A stretch of 64,000 nt of DNA from Curvibacter microcysteis. Its GTDB lineage: Bacteria > Pseudomonadota > Gammaproteobacteria > Burkholderiales > Burkholderiaceae_C. Of this stretch, positions 16,514 to 29,342 are shown one piece after another. A model generated the notes under the pieces. That model saw only the letters and a program-made list of their open reading frames with translations, was not told the DNA's origin and did no database searches. A program made the position numbers and the translations under genes. Each line of letters begins with the position of its first letter. Positions within the stretch are counted from its first letter, which is position 1. Location of the stretch: assembly GCF_028649455.1 (NCBI RefSeq), contig NZ_JAQSIO010000003.1:496001-560000 (forward strand). The letters run 5' to 3'.

Positions 16514-17548
16514 ATGCTGGCCTACCTGATCAAACGTTTCTTGCTGATGGTGCCCACCTTGTTCGGCGTGCTGTTGCTGACCTTCGTGGTCATCCAGTTC
16601 GTGCCTGGCGGACCGGTGGAGCAGTACCTGGTGGAGGCGCGCACCGCCACCGCTGGCAGTGGCAGCGCGGAGGGGGGCGGCTTCAGCTACCGGGGCGGAC
16701 AGGGCGTGGACCCCAAGCGCATCGAGCAGATCAAGGCCTTGTATGGCTTTGACAAACCGGCGCCTGAGCGCTTTTGGCAGATGCTGGGCCAGTTCGCCCG
16801 TTTTGACCTGGGCCGCAGCTTTTTTCAGAACAAAGATGTCTGGCAGTTGATCCTGGAGAAATTGCCCGTTTCGGCCAGCCTGGGCCTGTGGACCTTCTTC
16901 ATCAGCTACGGCGTGGCCGTGCCCCTGGGGGTGGCCAAGGCGGTGCGGGCGGGCTCGCGCTTTGACCTGCTGACCACCTTGCTGGTCTTGTTTGGCTATG
17001 CCGTGCCGGGCTTTGTGCTGGGCGTGGCCTTGCTGGTGATCTTTGGTGGCCAGCTGCAGTGGTTCCCGTTGCGCGGCCTCACCTCGGCCAACTGGGACGA
17101 ACTCAGCTGGGGGGCGCGCGTGGTGGACTACCTGTGGCACATCACCTTGCCCATCATCGCCATGGTGCTGGGCAGCTTCGCCGTCACCGCCATGCTGACC
17201 AAGAATGCCTTCCTGGAGGAGATCCGCAAGCAGTACGTGATCACCGCCCGAGCCAAGGGTCTGAGCGAGCGCCAGGTGCTGTGGAAGCATGTGTTCCGCA
17301 ATGCGCTGATCCCCATCATCACGGGCTTTCCGGCCGCCTTTGTGGGGGCGTTTTTCACGGGGTCCTTGCTGATCGAGACCCTGTTCTCGCTCGATGGCCT
17401 GGGCCTTTTGAGCTATGAAAGCGTGATCCGGCGCGACTACCCCGTGGTGCTGGGCACCCTGTACCTGTTCACGCTGATTGGTTTGCTGACCAAGCTGATT
17501 TCTGACCTGTCTTATGTCTGGGTGGACCCCCGTGTCAAATTCGATTGA
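16514..17548 (+). CDS. yejB: Oligopeptide ABC transporter permease YejB
   Basis: 344 aa from the ATG at 16514 (a TTG at 16502 would add four residues). Six membrane segments are expected; the first is at about residues 8-30 (F-L-L-M-V-P-T-L-F-G-V). The YejB-specific glycine-rich insert after the first helix (G-S-G-S-A-E-G-G-G, then Y-R-G-G-Q-G-V-D-P) and the EAA loop E-E-I-R-K-Q-Y-V-I-T-A-R-A-K-G-L are present. It forms the channel together with YejE. Its end overlaps the YejE start. Confidence 0.93.
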   Translation: MLAYLIKRFLLMVPTLFGVLLLTFVVIQFVPGGPVEQYLVEARTATAGSGSAEGGGFSYRGGQGVDPKRIEQIKALYGFDKPAPERFWQMLGQFARFDLGRSFFQNKDVWQLILEKLPVSASLGLWTFFISYGVAVPLGVAKAVRAGSRFDLLTTLLVLFGYAVPGFVLGVALLVIFGGQLQWFPLRGLTSANWDELSWGARVVDYLWHITLPIIAMVLGSFAVTAMLTKNAFLEEIRKQYVITARAKGLSERQVLWKHVFRNALIPIITGFPAAFVGAFFTGSLLIETLFSLDGLGLLSYESVIRRDYPVVLGTLYLFTLIGLLTKLISDLSYVWVDPRVKFD

Positions 17549-18620
17549 GGCCCCGCGCGCAGGCGCTGCCGAGCGCTCCGCCATCCCGGCCAGCCTGAGC
17601 CCTTCGCGCCGGGCCTGGCTGCGTTTCAAACGCAACCGCCTCGGGTTTGTGAGCCTTTGGCTGTTCGTCGGACTGGTGCTGTTCAGCCTGGCGGCGGAGT
17701 TGGTGTCCAACGACCGGCCCTGGCTGGTGCGCTACCAGGGGCAGCTGTACACGCCGCTGTGGCATGACTACCCCGAGAAGGTGTTTGGCGGCGACTTTGA
17801 CACGCCCACCGACTTCCTGGATCCCTTCATCCGAGCCCAGCTGGCCCAGCCCGGCAACTGGGCGGTGTTCGCGCCCAACCCCTACGGGCCCAAGACCCTC
17901 AATTACTTTGCCCGCGAACCCAACCCGTCGGCGCCTTCGCGGGACAACTGGCTGGGCACCGATGACCGCGGCCGCGACCTCTTGGCTCAGCTGATCTATG
18001 GCTTTCGGGTCAGCGTGCTGTTTGCCTTGGCGCTGACGGTCTCCGGGGTCGTGCTGGGCGTGCTGACGGGCGCCATCCAGGGCTACTTTGGCGGGCGCAC
18101 CGATCTGGCGTTTCAGCGCTTCATCGAGATCTGGGGCTCCATGCCCGAGCTGTACCTGCTGATCATCTTCAGCGCGGTGTTCGCGCCCAGCGTGGCCTTG
18201 CTGCTGTTGCTGCTCAGTCTGTTTGGCTGGATGGGTTTGTCCGACTATGTTCGCGCCGAGTTCCTGCGCAACCGCCAGCTGGACTATGTGAAGGCGGCCC
18301 GTGCCCTGGGCGTGTCCAACGCGCAGATCATCTGGCGCCACATCCTGCCCAACAGCCTCACGCCCGTGGTCACCTTCTTGCCCTTTCGCATGAGCGCGGC
18401 CATCCTGGCGCTGACCTCGCTGGATTTTCTGGGCCTGGGGGTGCCACCGGGCACGCCCTCGCTGGGCGAGCTGCTGAGCCAGGGCAAAGCCAACATCGAC
18501 GCCTGGTGGATCTCGCTGTCCACTTTTGGCGTGCTGGTCGTGACCTTGCTGTTGCTGACCTTCATGGGCGACGCGCTGCGTGACGCGCTGGACCCCCGCA
18601 AGGCGGAGGCCCAGTTATGA
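17532..18620 (+). CDS. yejE: Oligopeptide ABC transporter permease YejE
   Basis: 362 aa from GTG at 17532 (GGTGGA just upstream), overlapping yejB by 17 bases; an in-frame ATG at 17514 is the alternative. TM1 is at about residues 40-60. A large periplasmic insert (about 65-145) with many prolines and tyrosines is the YejE hallmark, followed by N-W-L-G-T-D-D-R-G-R-D and the EAA loop D-Y-V-K-A-A-R-A-L-G-V. The second half of the importer channel. It shares an ATGA overlap with yejF. Confidence 0.92.
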   Translation: MSNSIEAPRAGAAERSAIPASLSPSRRAWLRFKRNRLGFVSLWLFVGLVLFSLAAELVSNDRPWLVRYQGQLYTPLWHDYPEKVFGGDFDTPTDFLDPFIRAQLAQPGNWAVFAPNPYGPKTLNYFAREPNPSAPSRDNWLGTDDRGRDLLAQLIYGFRVSVLFALALTVSGVVLGVLTGAIQGYFGGRTDLAFQRFIEIWGSMPELYLLIIFSAVFAPSVALLLLLLSLFGWMGLSDYVRAEFLRNRQLDYVKAARALGVSNAQIIWRHILPNSLTPVVTFLPFRMSAAILALTSLDFLGLGVPPGTPSLGELLSQGKANIDAWWISLSTFGVLVVTLLLLTFMGDALRDALDPRKAEAQL

Positions 18621-20248
18621 GCCAGGACCTGTTGCACATTGAACAGCTGCGCATCGCCTTTGGCGCCAAGGAGGTGGTGCACGGCATCGACCTGCGTGTG
18701 GCCGCTGGTGAAAAAGTGGCGCTGGTGGGCGAGTCGGGCTCCGGCAAGTCGGTCACCGCGCTGAGCCTGCTGCGCCTGGCCGCCCAGGCCCGCTGCCAGG
18801 GCCGAATCTGGCTGAGCGCACGCGAAACCGGAGCGCCTCCCCAGGACCTGCTGGCCCTGCCTGCGCGGGACTTGTTGCGCGTGCGTGGCGACGACATCGC
18901 CATGATCTTCCAGGAGCCGATGACGGCCCTGAACCCCTTGTTCACGATCGGTGAGCAAATCGTCGAGGTGCTGCAGCTCAAAAAAGGCTTGAACCGCCGC
19001 GAGGCCTGGCTCTTGGCGGTGCAGGCCCTGGCCGACACGGGCCTGCCCGAACCCGAGCGGCGTGCCCGCTCCTACCCGCACCAGCTCTCGGGGGGGCAGC
19101 GCCAACGCGCCATGATCGCGATGGCCCTGGCCACCGAGCCGCGCCTGCTGCTGGCTGACGAACCCACCACCGCGCTGGACGTGACCCTGCGCGCGCAGAT
19201 TCTGGACTTGCTCAGCGACCTGCAGGCCCGCACCGGCATGGCCGTGCTGCTGATCACCCACGACCTGCAAATGGTGCGCCGCTTTGCCGACCGCGTGGCG
19301 GTGATGGAGAACGGCCACTTGGTTGAGCAGGGCCCCGTGGCCGAGGTCTTTGCCCGACCCCAGCACGCCTACACCCGCCAGCTGCTGGACAGCGTGCCGG
19401 CGCGCCAGGTCACCGAGGTCGACGCCTCAGCGCCTCAGCCCGCCGACGTGTTGCGCGCGCAAGACCTGCGCATCAGCTACGCCGTGCCGCGCCCGGGTTG
19501 GCGCGGTTGGTTCAGCCGGGGGGAGTTCGTGGCGGTGCGGGGCGCCAGCTTCCATCTGGGTGAGGGACGGACCTTGGGCGTGGTGGGCGAGTCCGGCTCG
19601 GGCAAATCCACCTTGGCCCAGGCGGTGCTGGGTTTGTTGCCCTTCACGGGCCAACTGGACCTGGGCGGTCAGACCTGGCAAGGCCTGGGCACGCGCAACA
19701 CCCCGGCCCACCGCGCGCTGCGCCAACAGGTGCAGGTGGTGTTCCAAGACCCATTTTCTTCGCTCTCGCCCCGCCTCACGGTGGAGGAGATCGTGGGTGA
19801 GGGCTTGCTGGTGCATGAACCCAGCCTGAGTCCTGCAGGCCGGCGGGAGCGGGTGCAGGCCGTGCTGGCCGAGGTGGGCCTGTCGGAGGCTCAGTTTCCA
19901 GGCCTGTTGGCGCGTTACCCGCATGAATTTTCAGGTGGGCAGCGGCAGCGCTTGGCGATCGCCCGCGCCCTCATCGTGCGCCCGCGTTGGCTGGTGCTGG
20001 ACGAGCCCACCAGTGCGCTGGACGTCAGCATCCAAAAGCAGGTGCTGCAGCTCTTGCAGACTCTGCAACGCGAGCGTGGCCTGAGTTACCTGCTGATCAC
20101 CCACGACATCGCCGTGATTCGCGCCATGGCCCACGAGGTCTTGGTGATGAAGGATGGTGTGGTGGTGGAGTCCGGCCCGGTGGCGCAAGTGCTGGCCTCA
20201 CCCCAAAGCGACTACACCCGCACCCTGGTGCACGCGGCGCTGGACTGA
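18617..20248 (+). CDS. yejF: Peptide ABC transporter ATP-binding protein YejF (two nucleotide-binding domains)
   Basis: 543 aa with two complete ABC ATPase domains fused head to tail. Walker A G-E-S-G-S-G-K-S occurs in both (about residues 36-43 and 331-338), signature L-S-G-G-Q-R-Q-R and F-S-G-G-Q-R-Q-R, Walker B L-L-L-A-D-E-P-T and L-V-L-D-E-P-T. It powers the YejBE channel. The start overlaps the yejE stop (ATGA). It is the last gene of the operon, followed by a hairpin at 20261-20273. Confidence 0.95.
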   Translation: MSQDLLHIEQLRIAFGAKEVVHGIDLRVAAGEKVALVGESGSGKSVTALSLLRLAAQARCQGRIWLSARETGAPPQDLLALPARDLLRVRGDDIAMIFQEPMTALNPLFTIGEQIVEVLQLKKGLNRREAWLLAVQALADTGLPEPERRARSYPHQLSGGQRQRAMIAMALATEPRLLLADEPTTALDVTLRAQILDLLSDLQARTGMAVLLITHDLQMVRRFADRVAVMENGHLVEQGPVAEVFARPQHAYTRQLLDSVPARQVTEVDASAPQPADVLRAQDLRISYAVPRPGWRGWFSRGEFVAVRGASFHLGEGRTLGVVGESGSGKSTLAQAVLGLLPFTGQLDLGGQTWQGLGTRNTPAHRALRQQVQVVFQDPFSSLSPRLTVEEIVGEGLLVHEPSLSPAGRRERVQAVLAEVGLSEAQFPGLLARYPHEFSGGQRQRLAIARALIVRPRWLVLDEPTSALDVSIQKQVLQLLQTLQRERGLSYLLITHDIAVIRAMAHEVLVMKDGVVVESGPVAQVLASPQSDYTRTLVHAALD

Positions 20249-20260
20249 GGGAATGCGGCT

Positions 20261-20273
20261 GGCCCTTTGGGCC
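20261..20273. terminator. Short GC hairpin between convergent yejF and NTPDase genes
   Basis: GGCCC (20261-20265), TTT, GGGCC (20269-20273), extendable by a T-G and a C-G pair. It lies 12 bases after the yejF stop and 19 bases from the stop of the opposite gene. There is no T-run. Confidence 0.45.
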
Positions 20274-20292
20274 GGGGGATGTGGCGCGGGCC

Positions 20293-21618
20293 TCAGCGGC
20301 CAGCCTGCATGACCATCCAGCCCCGCGTCCAACTGGGCTCCTGGCCTTGCACGCGCCCTTGGGCTTTCAGCTGGTCCTCCCGCAAGCCCAAGGCGCGGGG
20401 GCTGTACAGCAGGCTCCAGACGAAGCTGCCATTCGCACAAGCGTTTTGGCTGAAGCTGTTGAGGTGGTGGTGGTACTGGGCCAGCACCTGGGGCCAGCCG
20501 GCAGGGCCGCCGCAGCGCTGGTCCAGCGCGGTCTGCAGGGTCGTGGCGGGCTGTGCTGCCGTCAGGGCCCCCCAGTCCTTGAAGGCGTAGTACACCGAAG
20601 ACAGGCCCACAAAGCGGGTCTGGGCAAAGCCCGGCTGGGCCAGCAGCTGCTGCACAGGGTAGGCGTTGGGCGCATCTGCGCTGGTCTGTTGCACCACCTC
20701 TTCATACACCGAGCGGCACGCTGCGCTGTAGCGGCCACCGGCCGCCAGCACGCTCCAACCGGGCAGGTCGGCCGAATAGCGCGCGGGGGTCGACTCGGGG
20801 TTGCGGGGGTAGCAAACATTGGCTTCGGTGCCGCCCGAGGCCGGGTGCTGCAGCATGGCCAGGCGAGCCTGGTTCTGGCCCAGGCCCAGGTAAGAGACCG
20901 CCAGCACCGGATAGCGCGCACCGTTGATGTCCAGCACGCGGACCTGGGGGCTCGGTTCGGTCGGCGCTTGGGGCAGTGCAAACGCCACTTGGGCCGAGGC
21001 GCCGCCGATTTCGACCACCCCTTCGGTGGCTTCACGGCGGTGGAAGCGGCCTTGCAGGTAGTTCACATCGACCCAGGCGTACAGACCTTCGTCTTGGCCG
21101 CTCAGGGTTCGCACCTCACCCAGCGTGAAGCCCTGAGTCTGGATGGCTTGGCGCACGCTCGCGTAAATGGAGTCGGCCGTGGCGGGGGGCACCAGGCGCA
21201 TGCCAGCCGTGGCCAGCAACTCGACGGGCACTTGTTCGGGCGCCATGCCTTGGGCTTGCAAGTGGTTTTGCAGTCGCTTCAGCAGGCTTTGCACGCCCTC
21301 TGGGCCCGCCTGGCTGGGCTCGCTGCCCGGGCCGTGGCGGCCGTCGTACCAAGACAAGGGGTGGGGCGCCTGGGCGTTGCTGAACAGCTCGCGCACCGTG
21401 ACAAAGCGCCCGTCAGGCTGGCTTTGGTAGAGGTGCAGGCGTGAACCGCTGCTGCCAGCGTCGATGACGGCGCGGTAGCGCGGCGGCGCGCTCTGGGCAG
21501 GGCCGGTGGCCGGCGTGCTGCAACCCAGCAGGGCCGTGGTCAACAGGCCCAGCAGCGTGGTGGGGAGACCCGGCCAGGCGAGCCGGTTCAAGAAAGGGTT
21601 GGACTTGGCGGACGGCAT
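20293..21618 (-). CDS. GDA1/CD39-family nucleoside phosphatase (apyrase), lipoprotein
   Basis: 441 aa from the ATG at 21618. The N-terminus is a lipoprotein signal with lipobox A-L-L-G-C (C33). All apyrase conserved regions are visible: ACR1 I-D-A-G-S-S-G-S-R (52-60), ACR2 L-L-A-T-A-G-M-R-L (134-142), ACR3 G-Q-D-E-G-L-Y-A-W-x4-N-Y-L (174-188) with the catalytic-base glutamate E177, and ACR4 V-E-I-G-G-A-S-A-Q (202-210). These enzymes hydrolyse nucleoside tri- and diphosphates outside the cytoplasm. The family is mainly eukaryotic and uncommon in bacteria, with Legionella as the well-known case. Here it is probably periplasmic and membrane-anchored. It lies 56 bases after yheS on the same strand but has no functional link that I can see. 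Confidence 0.88.
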   Translation of the reverse strand: MPSAKSNPFLNRLAWPGLPTTLLGLLTTALLGCSTPATGPAQSAPPRYRAVIDAGSSGSRLHLYQSQPDGRFVTVRELFSNAQAPHPLSWYDGRHGPGSEPSQAGPEGVQSLLKRLQNHLQAQGMAPEQVPVELLATAGMRLVPPATADSIYASVRQAIQTQGFTLGEVRTLSGQDEGLYAWVDVNYLQGRFHRREATEGVVEIGGASAQVAFALPQAPTEPSPQVRVLDINGARYPVLAVSYLGLGQNQARLAMLQHPASGGTEANVCYPRNPESTPARYSADLPGWSVLAAGGRYSAACRSVYEEVVQQTSADAPNAYPVQQLLAQPGFAQTRFVGLSSVYYAFKDWGALTAAQPATTLQTALDQRCGGPAGWPQVLAQYHHHLNSFSQNACANGSFVWSLLYSPRALGLREDQLKAQGRVQGQEPSWTRGWMVMQAGR

Positions 21619-21674
21619 GGAGCGTGATTGTCGCCGAGCCCAGACGCACATGCTGGCAGCCCCGGTACCGGGCC

Positions 21675-23738
21675 TCAGGCCGCCGCGGTCATGGCCTCGA
21701 TCTGTTCCGTCAGTTCCAGCCAGCGTTCTTCGAGTTGCTCGATGCCATCCGTGGCTGCTTTCAGTTGCCGCCCGCATTCAGCGATTTCAGCCGGCGGCAG
21801 CGGGGTGCTGAGGCGGGCCTCCAGGTCGGCCTTTTGCTGGCTCAGGCTGCCCATGCGTTGGTCGATTTGCTCGAGTTCGCGCTTGAGTGGGCGGGTCTTC
21901 TCCGCGAGTTGCTGGCGTGCCTGGGCGTCGAGCTTGCGCTGATCGCGTTGGGCCACGGCCGGCTTGGCGGCCTCTGGGGCGGGGGCCGGGCTGGGTGCCG
22001 CCACGGCGGCCACCGGGGCCACCACCACCGGGGCCGCAACTGGCGTCGGTGCGGCAGCGGCTTCGGCCTCCAGGCTGCGCTGGGTGTCGCGGGCCAGTTC
22101 GCGCAGGCGCTTGGATTCGTCGAGCAGGTAGCGCTGGTAGTCGTCCAGGTCGCCGTCGAAGGGGCCGACGATGCCGCGGCCCACCAGCCAGAACTCGTCA
22201 CAGACCGAGCGCAGCAGGGCCCGGTCGTGGCTGACCAGCATGACGGTGCCTTCGAATTCGTTGAGCGCCATGGCCAGGGCCTCGCGGGTGGCCAAGTCCA
22301 AGTGGTTGGTGGGCTCGTCCAGCAGCAACAGGTTGGGGCGTTGCCACACGATCATGGCCAGCACCAGGCGGGCTTTTTCGCCACCGCTCATGGTGCCCAC
22401 GGCCTGCTTGACCATGTCGCCACTGAAGTTGAAGGAGCCCAGGTAGCTGCGCAGGTCTTGCTCGCGTGAGGGTTCGCGCGAGTTGGCGCCCATGTCGCGG
22501 GCCAGGCGGATCATGTGCTCCAGCGGGTTCTCACCGGTGCGCAGCACGTCCAGCTCTTGCTGGGCAAAGTAACCAATGCTCAGGCCCTTGCCCTCGGTCA
22601 CGCTGCCGGCCAAGGCCTTCATGTCGCGCGCAATGGTCTTGACCAGGGTCGACTTGCCCTGGCCGTTGGCGCCCAGGATGCCGATGCGCTGACCCGCCAA
22701 CACCGAGCGGTTGACGCCGCGCAGGATGATCTTCTGGCCTTCGTCGGTCTCGTAGCCGAAGGCCGCATCGCTGATGGCCAACATGGGGTTGGGCAGGTTG
22801 GTCGGCTCTTTGAACTCGAAGGTGAATTCTGCGTTGGCCAGGATGGGCGCGATCTTTTCCATGCGCTCCAGGGCCTTGACCCGGCTTTGCGCCTGCTTGG
22901 CCTTGCTGGCCTTGGCCTTGAAGCGATCAATGAACTTTTGCAGGTGAGCGATCTTGTCCTGCTGCTTCGAAAACGCCGCCTGTTGCAGCTCCATTTGCTG
23001 GGCTTGCAGGGTTTCAAAAGCGCTGTAGTTGCCGCCGTAGCGCACCAACTGGGCGTTGTCGATGTGCAGGGTGACGTTGGTCACCGCATCCAGGAATTCG
23101 CGGTCGTGGCTGATCACGATCATGGTGCCCGCATAGCGCTTGAGCCAGGCCTCCAGCCAGACCAGGGCGTCCAAGTCCAAGTGGTTGGTGGGCTCGTCCA
23201 GCAGCAGCAGGTCAGACGGGCACATCAGGGCACGCGCCAACTGCAAGCGCATGCGCCAGCCGCCGGAGAAACTGTTCACCGGCAGTTCCAGTTCATGCGA
23301 CTGGAAGCCCAGGCCCAGGATCAGCGCCTGGGCGCGGGGGCCGGCGTCGTGGTCGCCAGCGTCGGCCAGGTCGGTGTAGACCTGGGCGATGGCCATGCCA
23401 TGTTCGGGGTCGTCGTAGGAGGCGTCGGACTGCTCCAGGGTCTTGAGTTGCTCGCGCAGCTCGGCCAGGCGGGTGTCGCCGCCGAGCACGAACTCGGTGG
23501 CCGACTCCTCGGTCTCAGGCATGTTCTGCGCCACCTGGGCCATGCGCCATTGGCGCGGGATGACGAAGTCTCCGCCGTCCTCGTGCAGGCTGCCGTTGAG
23601 CAGGGCAAACAGCGTGGATTTGCCCGCGCCGTTGCGGCCCACCAGACCCACTTTTTCGCCTGGGTTCAGGTTGACTGAGACCTGGTTCAGCAGCACACGG
23701 GAGCCGCGTCGCAAGACGATGTTTTTGAGGGTGATCAT
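21675..23738 (-). CDS. yheS: ABC-F family ATPase YheS
   Basis: 687 aa from the ATG at 23738 (the longer frame adds 22 residues with no support). Two ABC domains have Walker A G-R-N-G-A-G-K-S and G-A-N-G-Q-G-K-S, ABC-F signatures F-S-G-G-W-R-M-R and M-S-G-G-E-K-A-R, and Walker B L-L-L-L-D-E-P-T-N-H-L-D twice. The linker K-F-I-D-R-F-K-A-K-A-S-K-A-K-Q-A-Q-S-R is the YheS-type P-site tRNA-interaction motif, which separates it from Uup and EttA. A proline/alanine-rich spacer and a C-terminal coiled coil (about 610-680) follow. It has no membrane segments and acts on ribosomes, probably relieving stalled peptide synthesis. Confidence 0.9.
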   Translation of the reverse strand: MITLKNIVLRRGSRVLLNQVSVNLNPGEKVGLVGRNGAGKSTLFALLNGSLHEDGGDFVIPRQWRMAQVAQNMPETEESATEFVLGGDTRLAELREQLKTLEQSDASYDDPEHGMAIAQVYTDLADAGDHDAGPRAQALILGLGFQSHELELPVNSFSGGWRMRLQLARALMCPSDLLLLDEPTNHLDLDALVWLEAWLKRYAGTMIVISHDREFLDAVTNVTLHIDNAQLVRYGGNYSAFETLQAQQMELQQAAFSKQQDKIAHLQKFIDRFKAKASKAKQAQSRVKALERMEKIAPILANAEFTFEFKEPTNLPNPMLAISDAAFGYETDEGQKIILRGVNRSVLAGQRIGILGANGQGKSTLVKTIARDMKALAGSVTEGKGLSIGYFAQQELDVLRTGENPLEHMIRLARDMGANSREPSREQDLRSYLGSFNFSGDMVKQAVGTMSGGEKARLVLAMIVWQRPNLLLLDEPTNHLDLATREALAMALNEFEGTVMLVSHDRALLRSVCDEFWLVGRGIVGPFDGDLDDYQRYLLDESKRLRELARDTQRSLEAEAAAAPTPVAAPVVVAPVAAVAAPSPAPAPEAAKPAVAQRDQRKLDAQARQQLAEKTRPLKRELEQIDQRMGSLSQQKADLEARLSTPLPPAEIAECGRQLKAATDGIEQLEERWLELTEQIEAMTAAA

Positions 23739-23920
23739 GGCGTGGCCGGAACAATCCGGAGAAAAGGAAGCAAAGCCTTCTATTTTCGCACGCTTGCGTG
23801 ACACCGTGGGCGCGCGCCGGTTTCAGCCCCGCCCGCCAGCCGCTTCAGGCCCATGCGAGACCCGTCAGCAAGGGCTTGGCATCGGCTTGAACAGGGCGAT
23901 CGGGTCGCCCGGCACTGGCT

Positions 23921-27176
<3,256 letters not shown>

Positions 27177-27257
27177 GGAGGGGGACTTTCCGGGTGAGGG
27201 TCCAGGGGCAGGGGCGGCTCAACAGGCCCCCACGCCAGGCGCGGGGGCGGGGCGATC

Positions 27258-28082
27258 TCAGTCGCGCAGCAGGTCGTTCAGGCTGGTCTTGGCGCGGGTC
27301 TGGGCGTCCACGCGCTTGACGATGATGGCCGCATAGAGGCTGTAACGGCCGCCGTCCTTGGGCAGGCTGCCGCTGATGACCACCGAGCCCGAGGGCACGC
27401 GGCCGTAGCTGATTTCGCCGGTGGCACGGTCGTAGATCGGGGTGCTTTGGCCGATGTACACGCCCATCGAGATGACCGAGTTTTCTTCGACGATCACGCC
27501 TTCGACGATTTCCGAGCGAGCGCCGATGAAGCAGTTGTCTTCAATGATGGTGGGGTTGGCTTGCAGCGGTTCCAGCACGCCGCCCAGGCCGACACCGCCG
27601 GACAGGTGAACGTTCTTGCCCACTTGGGCGCAGCTGCCCACGGTGGCCCAGGTGTCAACCATGGTGCCTTCGTCCACGTAGGCACCGATGTTCACGTACG
27701 AGGGCATCAGGATCGCGCCCTTGGCAATGAAGCTGCCTTGGCGGGCCACAGCCGGGGGCACCACGCGCACGCCGGTGGCCTTGAGTTGCTCTTCGCTGAG
27801 GCCAGCGAACTTGGTCGGCACTTTGTCGTAAAAGCCCAGGTCGCCGCCACCGATGTATTGGTTGTCCTTCAGGCGGAAGGACAGCAACACGGCCTTCTTG
27901 ACCCATTGGTGCACGGTCCACTGGCCCACGCCTTCACGGGTGGCCACGCGCAGGCGGCCCGAATCGAGCTCGGCGATCACGTGGTCGACGGCTTCGCTCA
28001 CTTCTTTCGGAGCGCTGGCAGGCGACAGGTTGGCACGGTTCTCCCAAGCGGAGTCGATCAGGGTTTGCAGCTGTTGAGTCAT
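27258..28082 (-). CDS. dapD: 2,3,4,5-tetrahydropyridine-2,6-dicarboxylate N-succinyltransferase
   Basis: 274 aa with a left-handed beta-helix made of hexapeptide repeats (about residues 100-220), as in [10 protein letters not shown], and the family-typical [15 protein letters not shown]. It succinylates tetrahydrodipicolinate with succinyl-CoA. The start is 3 bases from the dapC stop. It is followed by 81 bases before pilU. Confidence 0.96.
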   Translation of the reverse strand: MTQQLQTLIDSAWENRANLSPASAPKEVSEAVDHVIAELDSGRLRVATREGVGQWTVHQWVKKAVLLSFRLKDNQYIGGGDLGFYDKVPTKFAGLSEEQLKATGVRVVPPAVARQGSFIAKGAILMPSYVNIGAYVDEGTMVDTWATVGSCAQVGKNVHLSGGVGLGGVLEPLQANPTIIEDNCFIGARSEIVEGVIVEENSVISMGVYIGQSTPIYDRATGEISYGRVPSGSVVISGSLPKDGGRYSLYAAIIVKRVDAQTRAKTSLNDLLRD

Positions 28083-28085
28083 GGA

Positions 28086-29291
28086 TTACTTGCTTTTGGA
28101 TTGGACGAAATTCACGATGCGCAGGGCCGCTTCGACGCACTCGGCGGCGTCAGCCACGAGGGCCATGCGGATGCGTTGGGCGCCTGGGTTGGCCCCGGCC
28201 ACATCGCGGGCCAGGTAACTGCCAGGCAGCACGGTGACATTGTATTGAGCCAGCAGCTCCTTGGCGAAAGCCGTGTCGCTCAGGCCCAGGGCGTCGGGCA
28301 CCCGGGCCCAGAGGTAGAAACTGGCGTCAGGCAAGGCCACTTCCAGCACGCCGGCCAGGATGGGGGTGACCTGGGCGAACTTCTTGCGGTAGAGCACGCG
28401 GTTTTCCACCACATGGGCTTCGTCGTTCCAGGCCGCGATGCTGGCGGTCTGCACGATGGGGCTCATGGCACTGCCGTGGTAGGTGCGGTAGAGCAGGAAC
28501 TGCTTGATGATGGCGGCGTCGCCGGCCACAAAGCCGCTGCGCAGGCCGGGCACATTGCTGCGCTTGGACAGGCTGGTGAAGGCCACCAGGTTTTTGAAGT
28601 CGTCACGGCCCAGCTTCTTGGCCGCTTCAAGGCCACCGAGCGGTGGTTCGTCACGGAAGTAGATTTCGCTGTAGCACTCGTCGGAGGCGATGATGAAGCC
28701 GTAGCGGTCGCTCAACTCGAACAGCTTCTTCCATTCGTCCAAGGGCATGACCGCGCCCGTGGGGTTGCCAGGCGAGCAGACAAAGATCAGCTGGGTGCGG
28801 GCCCAAATGTCGGTGGGGACGCTGTCCCAGTCCACCGCAAAGTTGCGCGCCGGGTCGCTGGGCGCGAAGTAGGGCTCCGCGCCGGCCAGCAGGGCTGCGC
28901 CTTCGTAAATTTGGTAGAACGGGTTCGGGCAGACCACGGCCGGGGTAGGCCAGCGCGGGTCGATGACGGTCTGGGCGAAGGCGAACAGCGCCTCGCGGGA
29001 GCCATTGACCGGCAAGATTTGGGTGGCGGGGTCGACGGTGAGGTCGTAGCGGCGTTGAATCCATTGCGCCATGGCTTCGCGCAGGCGGGGCTCGCCGGCG
29101 GTCGCCGGGTAGCCTGCCAAACCCCCCAAGCTGTTGACCAGTGCGGTCTTGATGAACTCGGGGGTGGCGTGCTTGGGCTCACCAATGCCCAGGCTGATGG
29201 GGCTGTAGTGCGCGTTGGGGGTGACGCCAGCGAAAAGCTGTCTCAGCCGCTCGAAGGGGTAGGGCTGCAGTTTGGAAAGCAGGGGATTCAT
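28086..29291 (-). CDS. dapC: Succinyldiaminopimelate transaminase
   Basis: 401 aa, fold-type I aminotransferase. The PLP lysine lies in S-L-S-K-R-S-N-V-P-G-L-R-S-G-F, and the P-G-N-P-T-G-A motif and D-E-C-Y-S-E-I are present. It converts N-succinyl-2-amino-6-ketopimelate to N-succinyl-LL-diaminopimelate with glutamate. It is the first gene of the dapC-dapD-pilU-dapE-prmB unit. The 51-base gap to the upstream gene should hold its promoter. Confidence 0.94.
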   Translation of the reverse strand: MNPLLSKLQPYPFERLRQLFAGVTPNAHYSPISLGIGEPKHATPEFIKTALVNSLGGLAGYPATAGEPRLREAMAQWIQRRYDLTVDPATQILPVNGSREALFAFAQTVIDPRWPTPAVVCPNPFYQIYEGAALLAGAEPYFAPSDPARNFAVDWDSVPTDIWARTQLIFVCSPGNPTGAVMPLDEWKKLFELSDRYGFIIASDECYSEIYFRDEPPLGGLEAAKKLGRDDFKNLVAFTSLSKRSNVPGLRSGFVAGDAAIIKQFLLYRTYHGSAMSPIVQTASIAAWNDEAHVVENRVLYRKKFAQVTPILAGVLEVALPDASFYLWARVPDALGLSDTAFAKELLAQYNVTVLPGSYLARDVAGANPGAQRIRMALVADAAECVEAALRIVNFVQSKSK

Positions 29292-29342
29292 GGGCCCGCA
29301 TTATCCGGGAGGCCGGAGCGCTTTGGGACCACAAGGGTTAAA

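Noticed and set aside
17514-17548. Frameshift or misannotation at the yejB-yejE junction
   Set aside because: The overlap is a usual start inside the end of the upstream gene; both proteins are full length.
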